Origin: Acholoe squamosa
Taxonomy: Eukaryota; Annelida; Polychaeta; Phyllodocida; Polynoidae
Assembly (NCBI GenBank): GCA_949317995.1
Contig: OX439044.1
Location: forward strand, 19,678,641 to 19,742,640
Direction: 5' to 3'
Length of the DNA: 64,000 nucleotides
Of the stretch, positions 13,213-26,605 are shown piece after piece (position 1 is the stretch's first letter; the number at the start of each line of letters is the position of its first letter). The notes under the pieces were generated by a model. The model had not been told where the DNA came from and made no database searches. It saw only the letters and a list, made by a program, of their open reading frames with translations. The position numbers were made by a program, and so were the translations under genes.

Positions 13213-13275
13213 ACCGGGTATCGCCATGAATACGAAATGGCGTTAAACATCCATAACTAACTCATTCAATAACGG
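13213..13275 (-). repeat. SINE-like dispersed repeat fragment, copy C
   Basis: On the minus strand it reads ATGGATGTTTAACGCCATTTC and then TATTCATGGCGATAC, matching the start of the copy at 52.5 kb. Only this part remains. A smaller piece, CAGCTAAGGTCATATT, is at about 12,804. Confidence 0.5.
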
Positions 13276-13544
13276 GATTCTAAGCAGAGGCACGAAAAGT
13301 CTTTTTTGTGCTACTTACTCATCCCTCTTTAGTTTCTTTTATCATAAAATTAGCCCCGTCTCCGACATACCATACCTCCATCTGTTGATAACAAATTACC
13401 ACTACTACTGTTATAAGTCCGCCCACGCAAATCGAAGAGGTGTCTGGGTGTTGGTAGTTGACGGCGTCTCCTTCTCTCACATTTCAGCCCGTACCTCCTG
13501 TAAATCCTCGCGTATACGGCGCAGGGAATTCTAGCTTCGCCTTG

Positions 13545-13655
13545 TAAAATGTGACTGACCTCAGGGTGCGTCTAATAGGCTAAGATGTTATACTAAAGAG
13601 CAGTATGACCCTACAGGCGTCTTGTAGCATTTCTTTGACTCAGGGTGCCTTTTTA
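13545..13655. repeat. TCAGGGTGCG repeat, fragment A
   Basis: TCAGGGTGC occurs at both ends (13,561 and 13,639) with TAGCATTTCTTTGAC before the second. The latter matches the complement of 57,780-57,815, so the two regions share an old repeat. Confidence 0.4.
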
Positions 13656-15066
13656 TATGAATGCTTGGAGCTGGAAATTAAAAATGGAAAACCCGAGTGG
13701 TAGTATAGAAATATTACACTGTTATGCATAAGTGGTTATAAAATGGAGGTATTAGGTGAGTGTCATGGTGTAAGCTATATGGGTCCCTTGTTGTACTATA
13801 CTGTCTGGAGCTGGGCTGCAGTCCCTACACGTATACATCCACCCTGGAGTGGGTCAGCCGCTGGAGGTGATGATAGCCTCCTCCAGGTGGGCATGATAAC
13901 TGTAAAGGTTACTTACGTACAACTGAGATACCTGGCCACAACACTAGCTTTATACCCTCAGCTGTGCGCATTACTCTTAACTTATGTGGCGAAAAAAGCT
14001 CAACAAAGGGAAGTGGTGGAGATTTTCTGGTCTGGCTGACATTCACTCCCATAATAGTTACAGTCTGTCTGTTATAGCCAACGTGCATACCTAACGCTAA
14101 ACGTGCCTCCCATGCACGATCGTGAAATGCCTGCGTGAACCTTTACCAGATCTATAACTCAAAGTTGTATGGGGGTGGAGTTTTGCTGAAACTATCCATC
14201 TCAGAATGTGTCTAACAGGTGGTTACCTCATACAGCCCATTTATTGCTGTCAGCCTTGTGTCTTGGCCAATTTTGTCTCCACGTGGCTTGTTGTGAGGGT
14301 GGCAGGCCTCTTGAAGTTGTAGGTAGGACCATGGAGACTAGAGGTCTTTTACACTCTATGGTAGGACAGGATCACTGTCTCGCCACACAGACTGCATCCG
14401 TGCATCATGCCGACCCTTAAGGACCCTGGAGGATCGGCGTGATGGATGGTGAAGTGAAGTATTACGTGGTACATAATGTAGAAGTATATGGTACACAATA
14501 AAGGGCCAAATCCCTGTCAAAATCTATAATTCCTTCAAATACTCTTCTAGCTACTACTAAACCCCCATTTTAGCTACATTTAAAATTTGAAGCTCCTCTG
14601 GCATTTGCTTATCAACATAATAGAACTGGCCTTTCATTTCTGACTTACACCTCCCCTACCCCCCGGATACCCCAGACCTTTCCATATCAATTTCCCTTCA
14701 AGCTGTCTCTTCATCTCCGACCTCCCCTCATCCACCATCTCTTCTTCTTCCCTTTAATTTCCCCCTAGTCTGTCCTTGTGTTCAGTTGGCTTTTGTCAAG
14801 TTGTGTGGTGGCTGGGCACGGGGTAGTTACCAAAGGCTGACGGGCCTTGGGGCTGGGGAAAGCGGCCAGCCAGGGGAAATCGTCAGATCCCGTTACATTG
14901 ACTGGTCTATATGCGGCTCCACCTCCTGCGGACTGCACTACACCACCACACACCCTCCTCCAGCTCCTACACTACCAGCACCCCGGACCAGCATCTCCTC
15001 CTGTTCAGATCCCCACTATACTGTCCATACTGTAGCTGCTCCTGCTGCTGCAGCACTAGGCGTCCT

Positions 15067-16726
15067 ACACCCCCCCCCCACATGAACACACAGCTGGTAC
15101 ACATACTACTAGTACCTCAACGTCAACAATCCACATTCTACGACACCTTACTCTACGCCGTCTATATACCCGACTCATCATCATGAGAACTGTCAAACCC
15201 CATGGAACTCAGAGAAACCAAACTATTGTGTGCGGGATCCTATTTTATTATCAAAATAATCCACCCAGATTGTAGGGTGAGGAGGTATGCCAGTTAACTG
15301 GCAGTTCACTGGTACTAAAGTATCTCTGCCTCTTAAGAGAGCCCTCTTATCAGGGATAGTTCTAACAGTTTAACCCTGTGGTGGTAGCAGAACGTCTCAA
15401 GGCCTAGTGATTCTTGTTGTTATTGACATGATGAGGGGGAGTATCTCGTCAGTGCTCTGCTGTGTGAAATGATGGCCTCTTGATCGTCCATCAACCAATG
15501 GGGGGGTCAACATGGTTTCTAGAGTCACAATGAATCATGTATCATCCCTACAACAGTGAAATGTACGAATGAACTTCACTGATCATAACCCATAGCACCA
15601 GACATTCATTCCCTCTTCATTCACATACAACTTCTTTCAATATAGCCGTTTAGCAAGTCTAGGTGTGTACAACAACCCCAGTTGATCGGGCTTTTGCTAG
15701 GTCGTAAGGTGCTGGGGTACTAGAAAGTAACCCAAGTAGTACCAGAGGTATGCTAAGACTGCTGGTAGAAGGTTGATCCTCCAGAGGATCAAGTCACCAA
15801 GCACATCAAAGTTACCACAGAATAACTGTATACACGTGTTTACATGCCTATGCCATATATGTAATTCATATGCTGGTTGAAGCACCCGATTTCCATACCA
15901 TACTATGGATTCCTAACTTCTTGTGGAAATTATCCAGCCTACAATCACTCCTATATGATTTCATTCTAATGGTGTGCTTAAAAATATGAATGTTTCCCAT
16001 TTAATGATCAAAACCAAGGTGGCTTACTGAGTACACTACATGTATATGTCGTCGCCTTAGTGCAAGAAGGTTGTAACTGCACTGTGTTCCAGTTACTACA
16101 GCACAATGCTGACACAACACTATAGTACCAGGTCTATAAGCACAAACATCATCTATAGACAGAGCTCTAGTACTCTTATAGTAGGTAGATGTGTCCTTGT
16201 ACACCCCATTACACAGCATAATCCTATTGTTAATATTGTTTTTGTACCACATATGTATACGTGTATTATACACCTGGCTGTCAGTACACGTGTCCCGGGG
16301 AGGCACTGGCTCTATGTGGGTCACCTTCGACTGCCGCCCTACCGCCCATCTTTCAGTGATCTTGAAATCTGACCGCCCTACTTCAGAGGGTAAGGTGGAC
16401 TTTAACCGCCCCCCCCCCTTTTTCAACAATCATAAATGGTGCCTGGAACGCCCTCCTCCAAGCCTCCATCCTCCACCAAGCTGTCTATTGTCCTCATTTA
16501 TTCAATTTTTTTTTATTGACCAGCAATATGTTTTTGAGGGTATTTTATGCCCTCGTATGTATGGTGCATTAATAATATACTCTGATGGAATTCCACCGGT
16601 CTGTTATTAGGGATCTCATAGGAATCCACTGCCCTACCTTTTTGGGATCGAGTGGAAATCCACTGCCACCGCTCCCAGGAGTCGGGCTGCAGTCGGTATT
16701 CAACTCATGGGCAAGTTCCCCCCGGG
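15067..16726 (+). repeat. 1.66 kb tandem duplication, copy 1
   Basis: It starts at ACAC plus a C-run at 15,067 and is repeated head-to-tail from 16,727. Comparing the two copies I see only homopolymer-length changes: 10 vs 9 C near the start, 10 vs 11 C near 16,409, and 9 vs 8 T near 16,506. The short ORFs inside are repeated in both copies and show no recognisable domain. Confidence 0.92.
16048..16196 (-). repeat. Dispersed GTCGCC...GTTGTAACTG repeat, copy in duplication unit 1
   Basis: On the minus strand it reads ATCTACCTACTAT, AGCTCTGTCTAT, GTTGTGT and then the complement of GTCGCCTTAGTGCAAGAAGG. This matches block by block the sequence at 47,898-48,085. It is repeated at 17,707-17,855 in the second duplication unit. 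Confidence 0.62.
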
Positions 16727-18389
16727 ACACCCCCCCCCACATGAACACACAGCTGGTACACATACTACTAGTACCTCAACGTCAACAATCCACATTCTAC
16801 GACACCTTACTCTACGCCGTCTATATACCCGACTCATCATCATGAGAACTGTCAAACCCCATGGAACTCAGAGAAACCAAACTATTGTGTGCGGGATCCT
16901 ATTTTATTATCAAAATAATCCACCCAGATTGTAGGGTGAGGAGGTATGCCAGTTAACTGGCAGTTCACTGGTACTAAAGTATCTCTGCCTCTTAAGAGAG
17001 CCCTCTTATCAGGGATAGTTCTAACAGTTTAACCCTGTGGTGGTAGCAGAACGTCTCAAGGCCTAGTGATTCTTGTTGTTATTGACATGATGAGGGGGAG
17101 TATCTCGTCAGTGCTCTGCTGTGTGAAATGATGGCCTCTTGATCGTCCATCAACCAATGGGGGGGTCAACATGGTTTCTAGAGTCACAATGAATCATGTA
17201 TCATCCCTACAACAGTGAAATGTACGAATGAACTTCACTGATCATAACCCATAGCACCAGACATTCATTCCCTCTTCATTCACATACAACTTCTTTCAAT
17301 ATAGCCGTTTAGCAAGTCTAGGTGTGTACAACAACCCCAGTTGATCGGGCTTTTGCTAGGTCGTAAGGTGCTGGGGTACTAGAAAGTAACCCAAGTAGTA
17401 CCAGAGGTATGCTAAGACTGCTGGTAGAAGGTTGATCCTCCAGAGGATCAAGTCACCAAGCACATCAAAGTTACCACAGAATAACTGTATACACGTGTTT
17501 ACATGCCTATGCCATATATGTAATTCATATGCTGGTTGAAGCACCCGATTTCCATACCATACTATGGATTCCTAACTTCTTGTGGAAATTATCCAGCCTA
17601 CAATCACTCCTATATGATTTCATTCTAATGGTGTGCTTAAAAATATGAATGTTTCCCATTTAATGATCAAAACCAAGGTGGCTTACTGAGTACACTACAT
17701 GTATATGTCGTCGCCTTAGTGCAAGAAGGTTGTAACTGCACTGTGTTCCAGTTACTACAGCACAATGCTGACACAACACTATAGTACCAGGTCTATAAGC
17801 ACAAACATCATCTATAGACAGAGCTCTAGTACTCTTATAGTAGGTAGATGTGTCCTTGTACACCCCATTACACAGCATAATCCTATTGTTAATATTGTTT
17901 TTGTACCACATATGTATACGTGTATTATACACCTGGCTGTCAGTACACGTGTCCCGGGGAGGCACTGGCTCTATGTGGGTCACCTTCGACTGCCGCCCTA
18001 CCGCCCATCTTTCAGTGATCTTGAAATCTGACCGCCCTACTTCAGAGGGTAAGGTGGACTTTAACCGCCCCCCCCCCCTTTTTCAACAATCATAAATGGT
18101 GCCTGGAACGCCCTCCTCCAAGCCTCCATCCTCCACCAAGCTGTCTATTGTCCTCATTTATTCAATTTTTTTTATTGACCAGCAATATGTTTTTGAGGGT
18201 ATTTTATGCCCTCGTATGTATGGTGCATTAATAATATACTCTGATGGAATTCCACCGGTCTGTTATTAGGGATCTCATAGGAATCCACTGCCCTACCTTT
18301 TTGGGATCGAGTGGAAATCCACTGCCACCGCTCCCAGGAGTCGGGCTGCAGTCGGTATTCAACTCATGGGCAAGTTCCCCCCGGGACAC
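16727..18389 (+). repeat. 1.66 kb tandem duplication, copy 2
   Basis: Second unit of the head-to-tail pair. ACAC occurs at the start of copy 1, at the junction (16,727-16,730) and at the end of copy 2 (18,386-18,389), consistent with microhomology or C-run-mediated duplication. Sequence identity ends there. Confidence 0.92.
17707..17855 (-). repeat. Dispersed GTCGCC...GTTGTAACTG repeat, copy in duplication unit 2
   Basis: Duplicate of the repeat at 16,048-16,196, carried along by the 1.66 kb tandem duplication. Confidence 0.62.
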
Positions 18390-21300
18390 GTGTCCACTCT
18401 ACAGCTCCCCTACCACTCCTCACATACAAACTTCCATAGCCAATCCACCTTCCTGTCAGATGTGAGGATCGAGGGGTGCACGAGGATCATCCTTTCAGTC
18501 TGGCCGTTCACAGATAAACAAGCAATCAACTGCTTTGTTTTTCCTCCCGCACCAGGAAAATCTGGAACGAATGGCAGTGGGAAGCCGCCACGTACACATA
18601 TGCTAAAGCTATTTCACATTTTTTATATATCCTATTTCCTTTATAGTATCTTCCTTTCCATGAAAGTTGGGCCACCCAGGAGAGGTGTGGGAGTAATAAT
18701 GGATCTGTGGGGTCTGGTTTGAGAGTTGGAAGAGATTCCAGATTTCAAAAAAATGTTTTGCCCTTACCCACATGTACAAGCATCTCTCTCCCTGTCAACA
18801 TAAGGACCCAGGTCCTTTTGTCTCTCTCTGTCCCTTTCTTTGGTGTAAAAAACTCAAAATACAATGTTGTTAAAGTGCACCTAAATTTACAAAATGCTTT
18901 TCAGCGAGTGATTAAAATTTCTTTGGCCTTTCGCCATCTCACTGTAATATTAAAGCATTAGGTAAATCAATAGTCATTATATTTATCTGCACTGAAAATA
19001 TAGGCTTCTACTAAGGTGATCACTATTGATGAGTTAAGGCCCTCTTTCCCTATTGATGACCTAAGGTATTCATTATGTTTACCCAACAGCTGCCCAATGT
19101 TATCATTATGATGATATTTTTCTACCACCAGGGGGCCCTAGTATACAACAATAGGATATGCAATATTTACTATGTGAGCTATTTTGAATGTGTATCTATA
19201 ATACCCATGATCATCAGTGTCTATAGGATGAATGATGTGAAAAATGTCATCACAAGGGAATGTTAATTGATCAAAAAAGTCATTTGGTCAAAATTTTCAA
19301 AGACAAAAGCATGTTTCATAATTGACACCTCTATTGTCGCTCAAAATATAATCATAACCATGGGGATGAACTTATATTCCTTATACAAACAACTACATGT
19401 ATCTCTCACCAAGGCATCATAAGTTAGCTGTAAGTGCCCTCAATGGATGCTTGGATGTGGCGAGGGAAGGGGATAATTATGTAAATTTATGCAAAGATCT
19501 TAATTAATGATGTCAGTTCAGACAGGTACTCTGTAGTGATCACCCAGGGTGATCACATGTGATCACCTAAAAGATCATGGGGTACTCCCCCTCGGAACCA
19601 TCAATAAGATGACAAAAAGTGATCACTAGAGAGTATGTATTTAAGCCTTATCTTTTCAGTGTGGGCTATCCTTCCCACTGGGCCAAACTTTGCCTTCTAT
19701 CTATTTGGAACAAGAACAACTATTTATCAAGATGTACACAATCAGTATACCAGCAGGACGGAGAACTCCCAGTTTTTTTTTCTGTTTCACTTAGTAACTT
19801 TCTTAGAGGAAAGGCATCAAACAAAGGCCACGTGGCAGATTCCTTTACAGCTATATTGCATCTCATAGATTCTTTTTTTTATCACAAATAACTCGCCTGA
19901 TGTAAACTACTAATTTAGAACATGCTGGTCGATATGAAATACATACACTATAATTCAGATCACGCTGATCCATATAAGCTACTAATTTAGTCATGTTATT
20001 TTCGGCCTTGATTGTTCTTATAATTCTACCAAAAGGTACTAATTCAGATCCTTTACGTCAAAGCGATAAATATACTCATCGGTCAAAGCAACAAAGTAAC
20101 TACTAACTGAGCGGCATGCCATTAATCAGCAAAGTCGTCTGCTTGTATCAATTCACCCAGTTTCCTATAAAAACAACACCAGCATTGATTGGCTTCATAT
20201 GCCAGGTACACGCGGTGACCTCGACTATATTTGGCCATTGGCAGCTAGCGAACAGTGACATAATATAATCAATTAAATAAATAGGCAAGGCTGGCAGGTA
20301 TTTGGATTAACCTCTGAATATTGACTCAGTGACCATTTTTAGAAATCGACATTGGGGATTGTTCACAACCGACTATACATGTAGTGTGTACATGTATAAT
20401 TGTCAAAGCTAGTGTCATGCTCTTGCCTATTTATGATTTTTTATATCAAATCTCCGTTATCATTTTAAGAAATGCATTTGCGCCCAGCGTTATCATATTG
20501 AACCGTGCAGATGTTAAAGCTTTCTTAATGGTCCAATGAAAAGGAGTCAGTTCCCGTTTTCATCATACTTCCCAAACTAATTGCCATAAAACACTGATAA
20601 GGCCAGTCGAAATAGAAATATTCGGGAAAACACCACCTCCCTCTTTAGGTACAAAGTGTCAATTCAGAAGTTGATGAAATTATTTGACACGCGAATGCCT
20701 TGCATTAAAATAACTGTTCTCCCTGGTCAACGCCACGGTGACATTCACGCCCAAACAACGACGCGCCCCCCCCCCCCCTCTCCAATTATTTACTCCTGTT
20801 GAAAATGTCAAAAGAGCAAAATGACGAAGTTCAGAGGAGTTGAGCTGAGACATTGGCAAGGCAAAACAGCCCAGAAGCTCATCCAACATTATGAGTAGCT
20901 CACGAGCAGGCGGGGATTGGCTCGCGTGTCAGCGTTGTATCACAAGATGTAATATGTTTGTGAAGAGCCAGGTGGGTCGGGTGGTATGTTATTAGTGCTA
21001 GCATTCCCACGCCTCCCTCTCCAGTAGCTTTCCTGCAGTAGTAGTGGTACCCTGAGCCTACTTGTGCAGACCATTACAGCAGACACTGCTGAGAGAGGCT
21101 GTCTGACATTGTGAAGGTCAACAGACCGTTGAAAACGTTGATTGACCACCCACTGACTTGTCGTCAGCAGCAGCACAGGCACGTCCGTCCACCGCAAGGC
21201 GCCAATGACTCAGTTGGAGCTTCTTTACATATTGAACGAGTGGGATTTGCAACCTTTAATGGTCGCAGTGTGCTTCAATGCATCGTGGAATCTTGCAGGG

Positions 21301-24300
21301 GCAGCACCTTATCCCTTTTGTCTTTATTAATTATTCAGTTATTCTGGAGCCTAAAATATAATGCAGCAATGTAAATTGCTGATAACTCGAAAAGTGAAAA
21401 GCCTGTGATTGGCTCCCATGAGTTGTGCACTCATCCTGTTGCATCAGCACTCCCTTTGACTGTCACACCGTCCTTTACAGGGGACGCCATGGAGTCAAGC
21501 ACTCCCTGACCCAGGTTATTCGCACCACCAAGCCACTATTCGCATTAATTCCCACCAAAACTGCGCTATTCACACCACCTTGCAAAAAAAGGCAGGAAAT
21601 TTGATACATGGATCAGCATCATATACCTTCACAATTGGAGGCAAAAAGCATCTTATGGCTACCAACCGAGTCTGTACAATATTGACAATTTCTCAAAATT
21701 TACAAAACTTGGTAATAAAATACCTTTTCCTGCAAGACCCCTACATCTCATCCTTTAATGGCACTACAAATTCATTAAGTTATTCTGCCTCTTATACATA
21801 AAATTTCCATCTTTTTTAAACTTATTCGCACCACCAAAATGACTGAAAGTGCAAGGCCCCAGGGTGTCTCCTTATAACTCGCTTTTCGCGTTAATAATTC
21901 TCAAAATTACAGGGTGTGCCTTGGTGTAATGCATGCTTGAAATGTACTGCTCGAAACTGCTGATCATACCAGGGACATTTTTATAAGGAGCCCCCCCCCC
22001 AAAAAAAAAAAACACAACAAAAAACACAACAAAAAACTGAAAAAAAAGCTAAGGGCCCTATTTTCCCTAGGTAGGGTTAAGATTATCTGAAACACACAAT
22101 GGGCGGTCTTTTAAGGCTTCAGCAAGTCATGGTCAGTTCACCCCAAGCCTCAACATGTTATGCCTGATGGATGAGTGTGGCAATGGAGGTGGTGGGTGGG
22201 CGGTAAGGTATATCAGCAAGAAAGGGCGCCTGGTAAAAACCATATCAACGCCACGCATTTTACCTGTGTGAAAAGACTTTCTATACAGACAGATTGGATT
22301 ACAATAGTGATCATATCACCACAGTTTTGACAGTAAACGAAACAATATAATACTAATATAATAGTAGCCGGCGATAGAAGGACAGCTGTAGTGGAGAAAA
22401 GAAATATCACCGAGCAATTGTAATCAGGCTCGTTCTGCAAGCCACCACTATTACGAGCCCAACGCAGGGTTTCAATATATCCAGTGCGAACACAGGGACC
22501 GTATATGATTGATCGTCATTATATAGCCAATACTCCAAAATTACATTCCACTGTCTGGCATAGACCAATATGTTTGCATTGCTGTGACACAGTTGCAGTA
22601 ACTACACTATCGTTTGTATCAAAATGGAAGTAATCTGCGAGCTTCACATGTACGAGCATCATTAAATACAACAGGGATGTTTAGCTGGGGCCCCAGCTCT
22701 GCCATTAATGGTCAATGGGTGCGGCTAAGGAGGCTGATAAAAGGGTATACTACTAAGTTGGGGGGAGGTTTTAAATTGAGGCCCTGGGATAGGGTACATT
22801 ATACAACAATACTAATAGTACAGCTACCTTGTCCTACATGACTGACATTGAGTAACTGAACAGCAGAACATAAAAATTATGCCCTCAATGTTATAACACC
22901 CTCTGGAGGACGGCACCATCACCCCTCATCATCTGTGGAACAGCAGCAGCAGCAGCTGGAGGCTGACTGACATGACCAGGTGTGTGCCACTACACCATCC
23001 CATCCACCCAGTCCGAGCCAATGCTTAACTTGTAGATAAGACAAGGTGGGGGCTTTTACTACATGTAGGGGAACTGATCACTGCCATACCATTGCCCATT
23101 TACCTGCCAATGCCACTTCTACTGGGGAGAGGTAGTAATTCATATCCACTTCCTTCTTGTACTAACACTTGTTTTTTTTTGTGTCTCTTCATATGGCTTC
23201 CGTAGTGGCTTCAACATGGCAGGACTAGGGCAACCATAAACTCGGAACCACTTTGTTGCACTGTTAACACATATCATCTAGACAGCAATTAAAAGATATA
23301 TGTAACAAAGTAGTACTTATATGGGGGACCGTAGATAGATTCAATAGGGCTCTACTACTATGACAGCAATACCCATAGTGGCTCGCAGCAGAGAGTAGGC
23401 CGGTTTGGCCTACGAGTACACTGTATCATAGGCCCGGCTTCTCTATACAGCATAATGTCAAAGTGCCCACCTTCCCCACTTTACCTTCTTCTATTTTTGG
23501 AATGGTACCACCAAATGTAATAAAACTTGCACATATCACTTCCTGAAACACTTTTCTGCAACCCTACATTATTGTAAGCACATGTTATAAATCTCTTTGA
23601 GTCATTTTCGGACAGTTATTGTCTGAAAGGTTTTCAAATTTCATCAAAGTTCCCACCACAAGGAACTGGAAGTAGAAATCATATCACAACAAACCTCCTC
23701 TAATTTAGGTACCCAGACTGTAAACAGTGGGCCTTGACAGTAACCAGGAAAGGGACTTTCCCATGCACATGCTCAGTGAGGCACTGCCGGACAAAACAAA
23801 AATGGTGGTTGATTCAATACAGTCAGGAAAGTGATAGATTCGACTTGGATTCTGACCAGCCAGTAAATTCAAGGTAGTACCAGTCATTTATCTGATAAAA
23901 CCAATCACTAGATTTAAATGTGGAGATGCCAACAGTATAAAGAGAGATACTGAAAAGGGGACCAGTCACAGTTTACAGACTCCTCAATTCTAAGCGAGTT
24001 ACTGAGAACAGAACCCAGAAATGCTATTAATCTGGGTTCATAACAGAACTAAGCAGAGAGGTGGCTATGAGTATTTACCCTAAACTACATAATTATATCC
24101 TTTGCTGTGCTGGTAGACCCTGTTAATTGGTCTAAAAATAGCTATGATCAATTTCACCTCAGCCACTCAAAACTCAACAGCCAATCATGGCCTGTAGTGA
24201 TTGGTCTAGACATAGGGGCTACAGCTGATGCAATGTCTCTACCTATATGTACTGCTATGTACACTAGGCAACTGGTTACACTTGGAACTGATTTATATTG

Positions 24301-25277
24301 CATTTCATGAAAAAAACACTATCCCCCATTCCATACCAAAATTCAGCTCTACACCTTTCTTAAGATTCTGCTGTACAAAAACTATAGAAATGTATGGAAA
24401 AAACACAAACTTCAAGTTCCCCTCTCCACTACCCAATATTGAATTTCACTCAAAAACAAACAACATAATTAGACAACACTTCTGTACACTTCATTAAATT
24501 TTAATAAACTTCTAACGACCAGTTTCATCACAAATGCCATCAGAGTGATTACTCCTTTTTCTTGCCAACCCGCTCTCATAAAATGGGGGACCGACATCAT
24601 ATACTATTTATAGCTACAACACTCACAGTCCCCCATAATAATCTTACATTTATTGTATTGTAGCTGATTGATCTCTTACGGAGAGGTGTATAAACAAGAT
24701 GAGGAATTGCTGTTTCAAATGAGGAGTAATAAGTCTGGATTTTTAAAGCCCTCAGTCGATATTCGACTGCATACTGTTCTAACTCTGTCACTTTCCTAGC
24801 CCTAATACCAGGGTTATCATGTTCTTGAACGATTTTACAGTGCCAACAGCTGATAATGAAGTTCGAATAGGACGCGCTAAATGAACCCATGTTGACACTT
24901 GGAATGAGAGGACATGACAGCAAGTTGACAGAAAATTATTTACTTCGATATTAAAAAAACAAACGTAGCAAAAAAGATTGAACGTGCGCAATGCACGACT
25001 GGCCCAGGTCTTCTACTACTTACCGTAGGGGACTGTCAATATAGTGACAGTGTGTCTGAGTCGTCAATGGTTTAGGCTATGGAGAATGCACCCATTATCG
25101 CTCGCATTTATCATTGGCGAATAACTCCTCTCCTGGCGAGTTAAGCATTGCACAATATCAGCAGGTCTTGAATAAGGATCCATATTAACCATAAAAAGGC
25201 ATGAGACACTGTAATTCTCCTCTATTTTGTTATAATCCAGCAGTTTCGATAGCATCGTAAGGCGGTCGTCTCGCTGT
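18390..25277. other. Mostly featureless non-coding sequence
   Basis: Seen: the GTGATCAC region (19.0-19.6 kb), ATTCGCACCACCAA twice (21,519 and 21,824), an A/C-rich tract at 21,990-22,050, a (GCA)n stretch at 22,940, and a GTAGGCC/GGCCTAC palindrome at 23,395. A 108-codon minus-strand ORF (24,597-24,923), with a GTAAGAG donor-like word, could be an exon but matches nothing I know. Confidence 0.5.
19012..19630. repeat. GTGATCAC-bearing region, possible decayed inverted-repeat element
   Basis: GTGATCAC occurs at 19,016, 19,536, 19,549, 19,559 and 19,619. CTAAGGTGATCAC on the left and GTGATCACCTAAAAG on the right are inverted, so the 0.55 kb could be an old MITE with subrepeat ends. The T-rich interior holds no gene. 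Confidence 0.45.
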
Positions 25278-25334
25278 CCGCCATTTTGGATTTTGATGTT
25301 CTGTGCGCATGCGCGACCCCTCCTTGCCGGAAGT
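25278..25334 (-). promoter_or_regulatory. YY1 + NRF-1 + ETS promoter-like cluster
   Basis: Within 57 bp lie CCGCCATTTTGG (YY1 type, 25,278), TGCGCATGCGC (full NRF-1 palindrome, 25,304) and CCGGAAGT (ETS/GABP type, 25,327). A second NRF-1-like site, TGCGCATGTGCA, is at 25,482. These are hallmarks of animal housekeeping promoters. Read leftward, the YY1 site contains an ATG and a GTAAGT donor follows near 25,026. Read rightward, exon 1 of the decayed recombinase begins 0.6 kb away. Direction is undecided. Confidence 0.5.
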
Positions 25335-26605
25335 CGAAATGATAGATTATATCGATTTAACTTGAAATCAATGGCTTTTTGAAAATAATCCATGCATGCT
25401 AGACAATATCAATCGAATTGAATCGAATACATGGCCTGTATTTACTTTTATATGATAATTAAAGCTTACAACGCACCACTGTGCGCATGTGCAAACTCGC
25501 ACGAGGATGTTTGTATGGCGGTCTGATTTACAAGGTCGGTCTATAAACGGTCTTAACCGGTCTTGTACGAGAATTTCCCAACTTTTCCTGCATCTATCTC
25601 ATTACATAAACGGTCTTCCGGCCTTACATACTAAAAAAAGCGTCTTAATTGGACAATTCCCATTAGAACCCATGTGTTCTGTCTATCGCGAAAAATCTAC
25701 CGCACAATGCTATTCTATGGAGCCTCGTTTTCGTGAGAAATTTAGTCAAACACGCCAAGTTTTTTCCTTCAGCTTTTTTTCATAGATTTTCACAATCTGC
25801 CTGTCAAAATGTCCACCCGGAGTTGGCAATTGAACTAAAAGCAAGGTGAATTTGTGGAGCTGAGTTTGAATGGAGAATGGGAGCAAGCCTTCATTTCCAA
25901 AGTAGATCTGAAAGGTTCATATGTTTACTGTTACACTGATAAATGACGGCTGTCATCGATGATGTGACCACTATGAGCCTCCGACATAGTAATGTCATTG
26001 TAGAAGAACTCATCGTAGACGACCCATTCGAAATATTCCCACTGCCCGAGGTACCGGTAGTAGAACCACCTCCTGTAGAGCCAACTCCAGCAGTTCCAAA
26101 TGAACCTGTGCCTAAAAGATTTGCCAATCTATGAGATGAGGACGTAAATGCCATGGAAACAGCAGCTAGAGCTGAAAAGACGCTTCAACCGACTTAATGG
26201 GGTGTTAACATTTTCTGCGGTAAGTTAATTTTTTACTACAGTAGCATACAACTGGGCTATAGGAAGGTGGAGGAATGCGAGGGGTTTGGAGTGAGTTTTG
26301 TTTGGTTACCCTGTTATATAAAGAGTTCCACTGTAATTATAGAAATATGTAATAACTTCTGAGTCATCCACCGTGAAGCAGCTAATTTTAGTGGTTATAT
26401 GGGCAATTCACTAGCGTCAAGTGGTAAAGACTTGTCTAAATCTCAAAGCCCATACGAAAAGAAGACACAATGGGAAAAGTCAGCTCTGAAGTTTTATTCA
26501 CACCCGCAGGTATATATCAGAAATGTAATTCCAGTCATTTCATTTCAATTTCATTGCACTGATTCGTGATAACTCCATCAGGTGGGTAGATTTTATTCAC
26601 AGTTC

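Noticed and set aside
25064-25393. 109-codon minus-strand ORF across the promoter cluster
   Set aside because: No known domain; its upstream part runs through the ETS/NRF-1 sites. Kept only as a possible unknown first-exon region.
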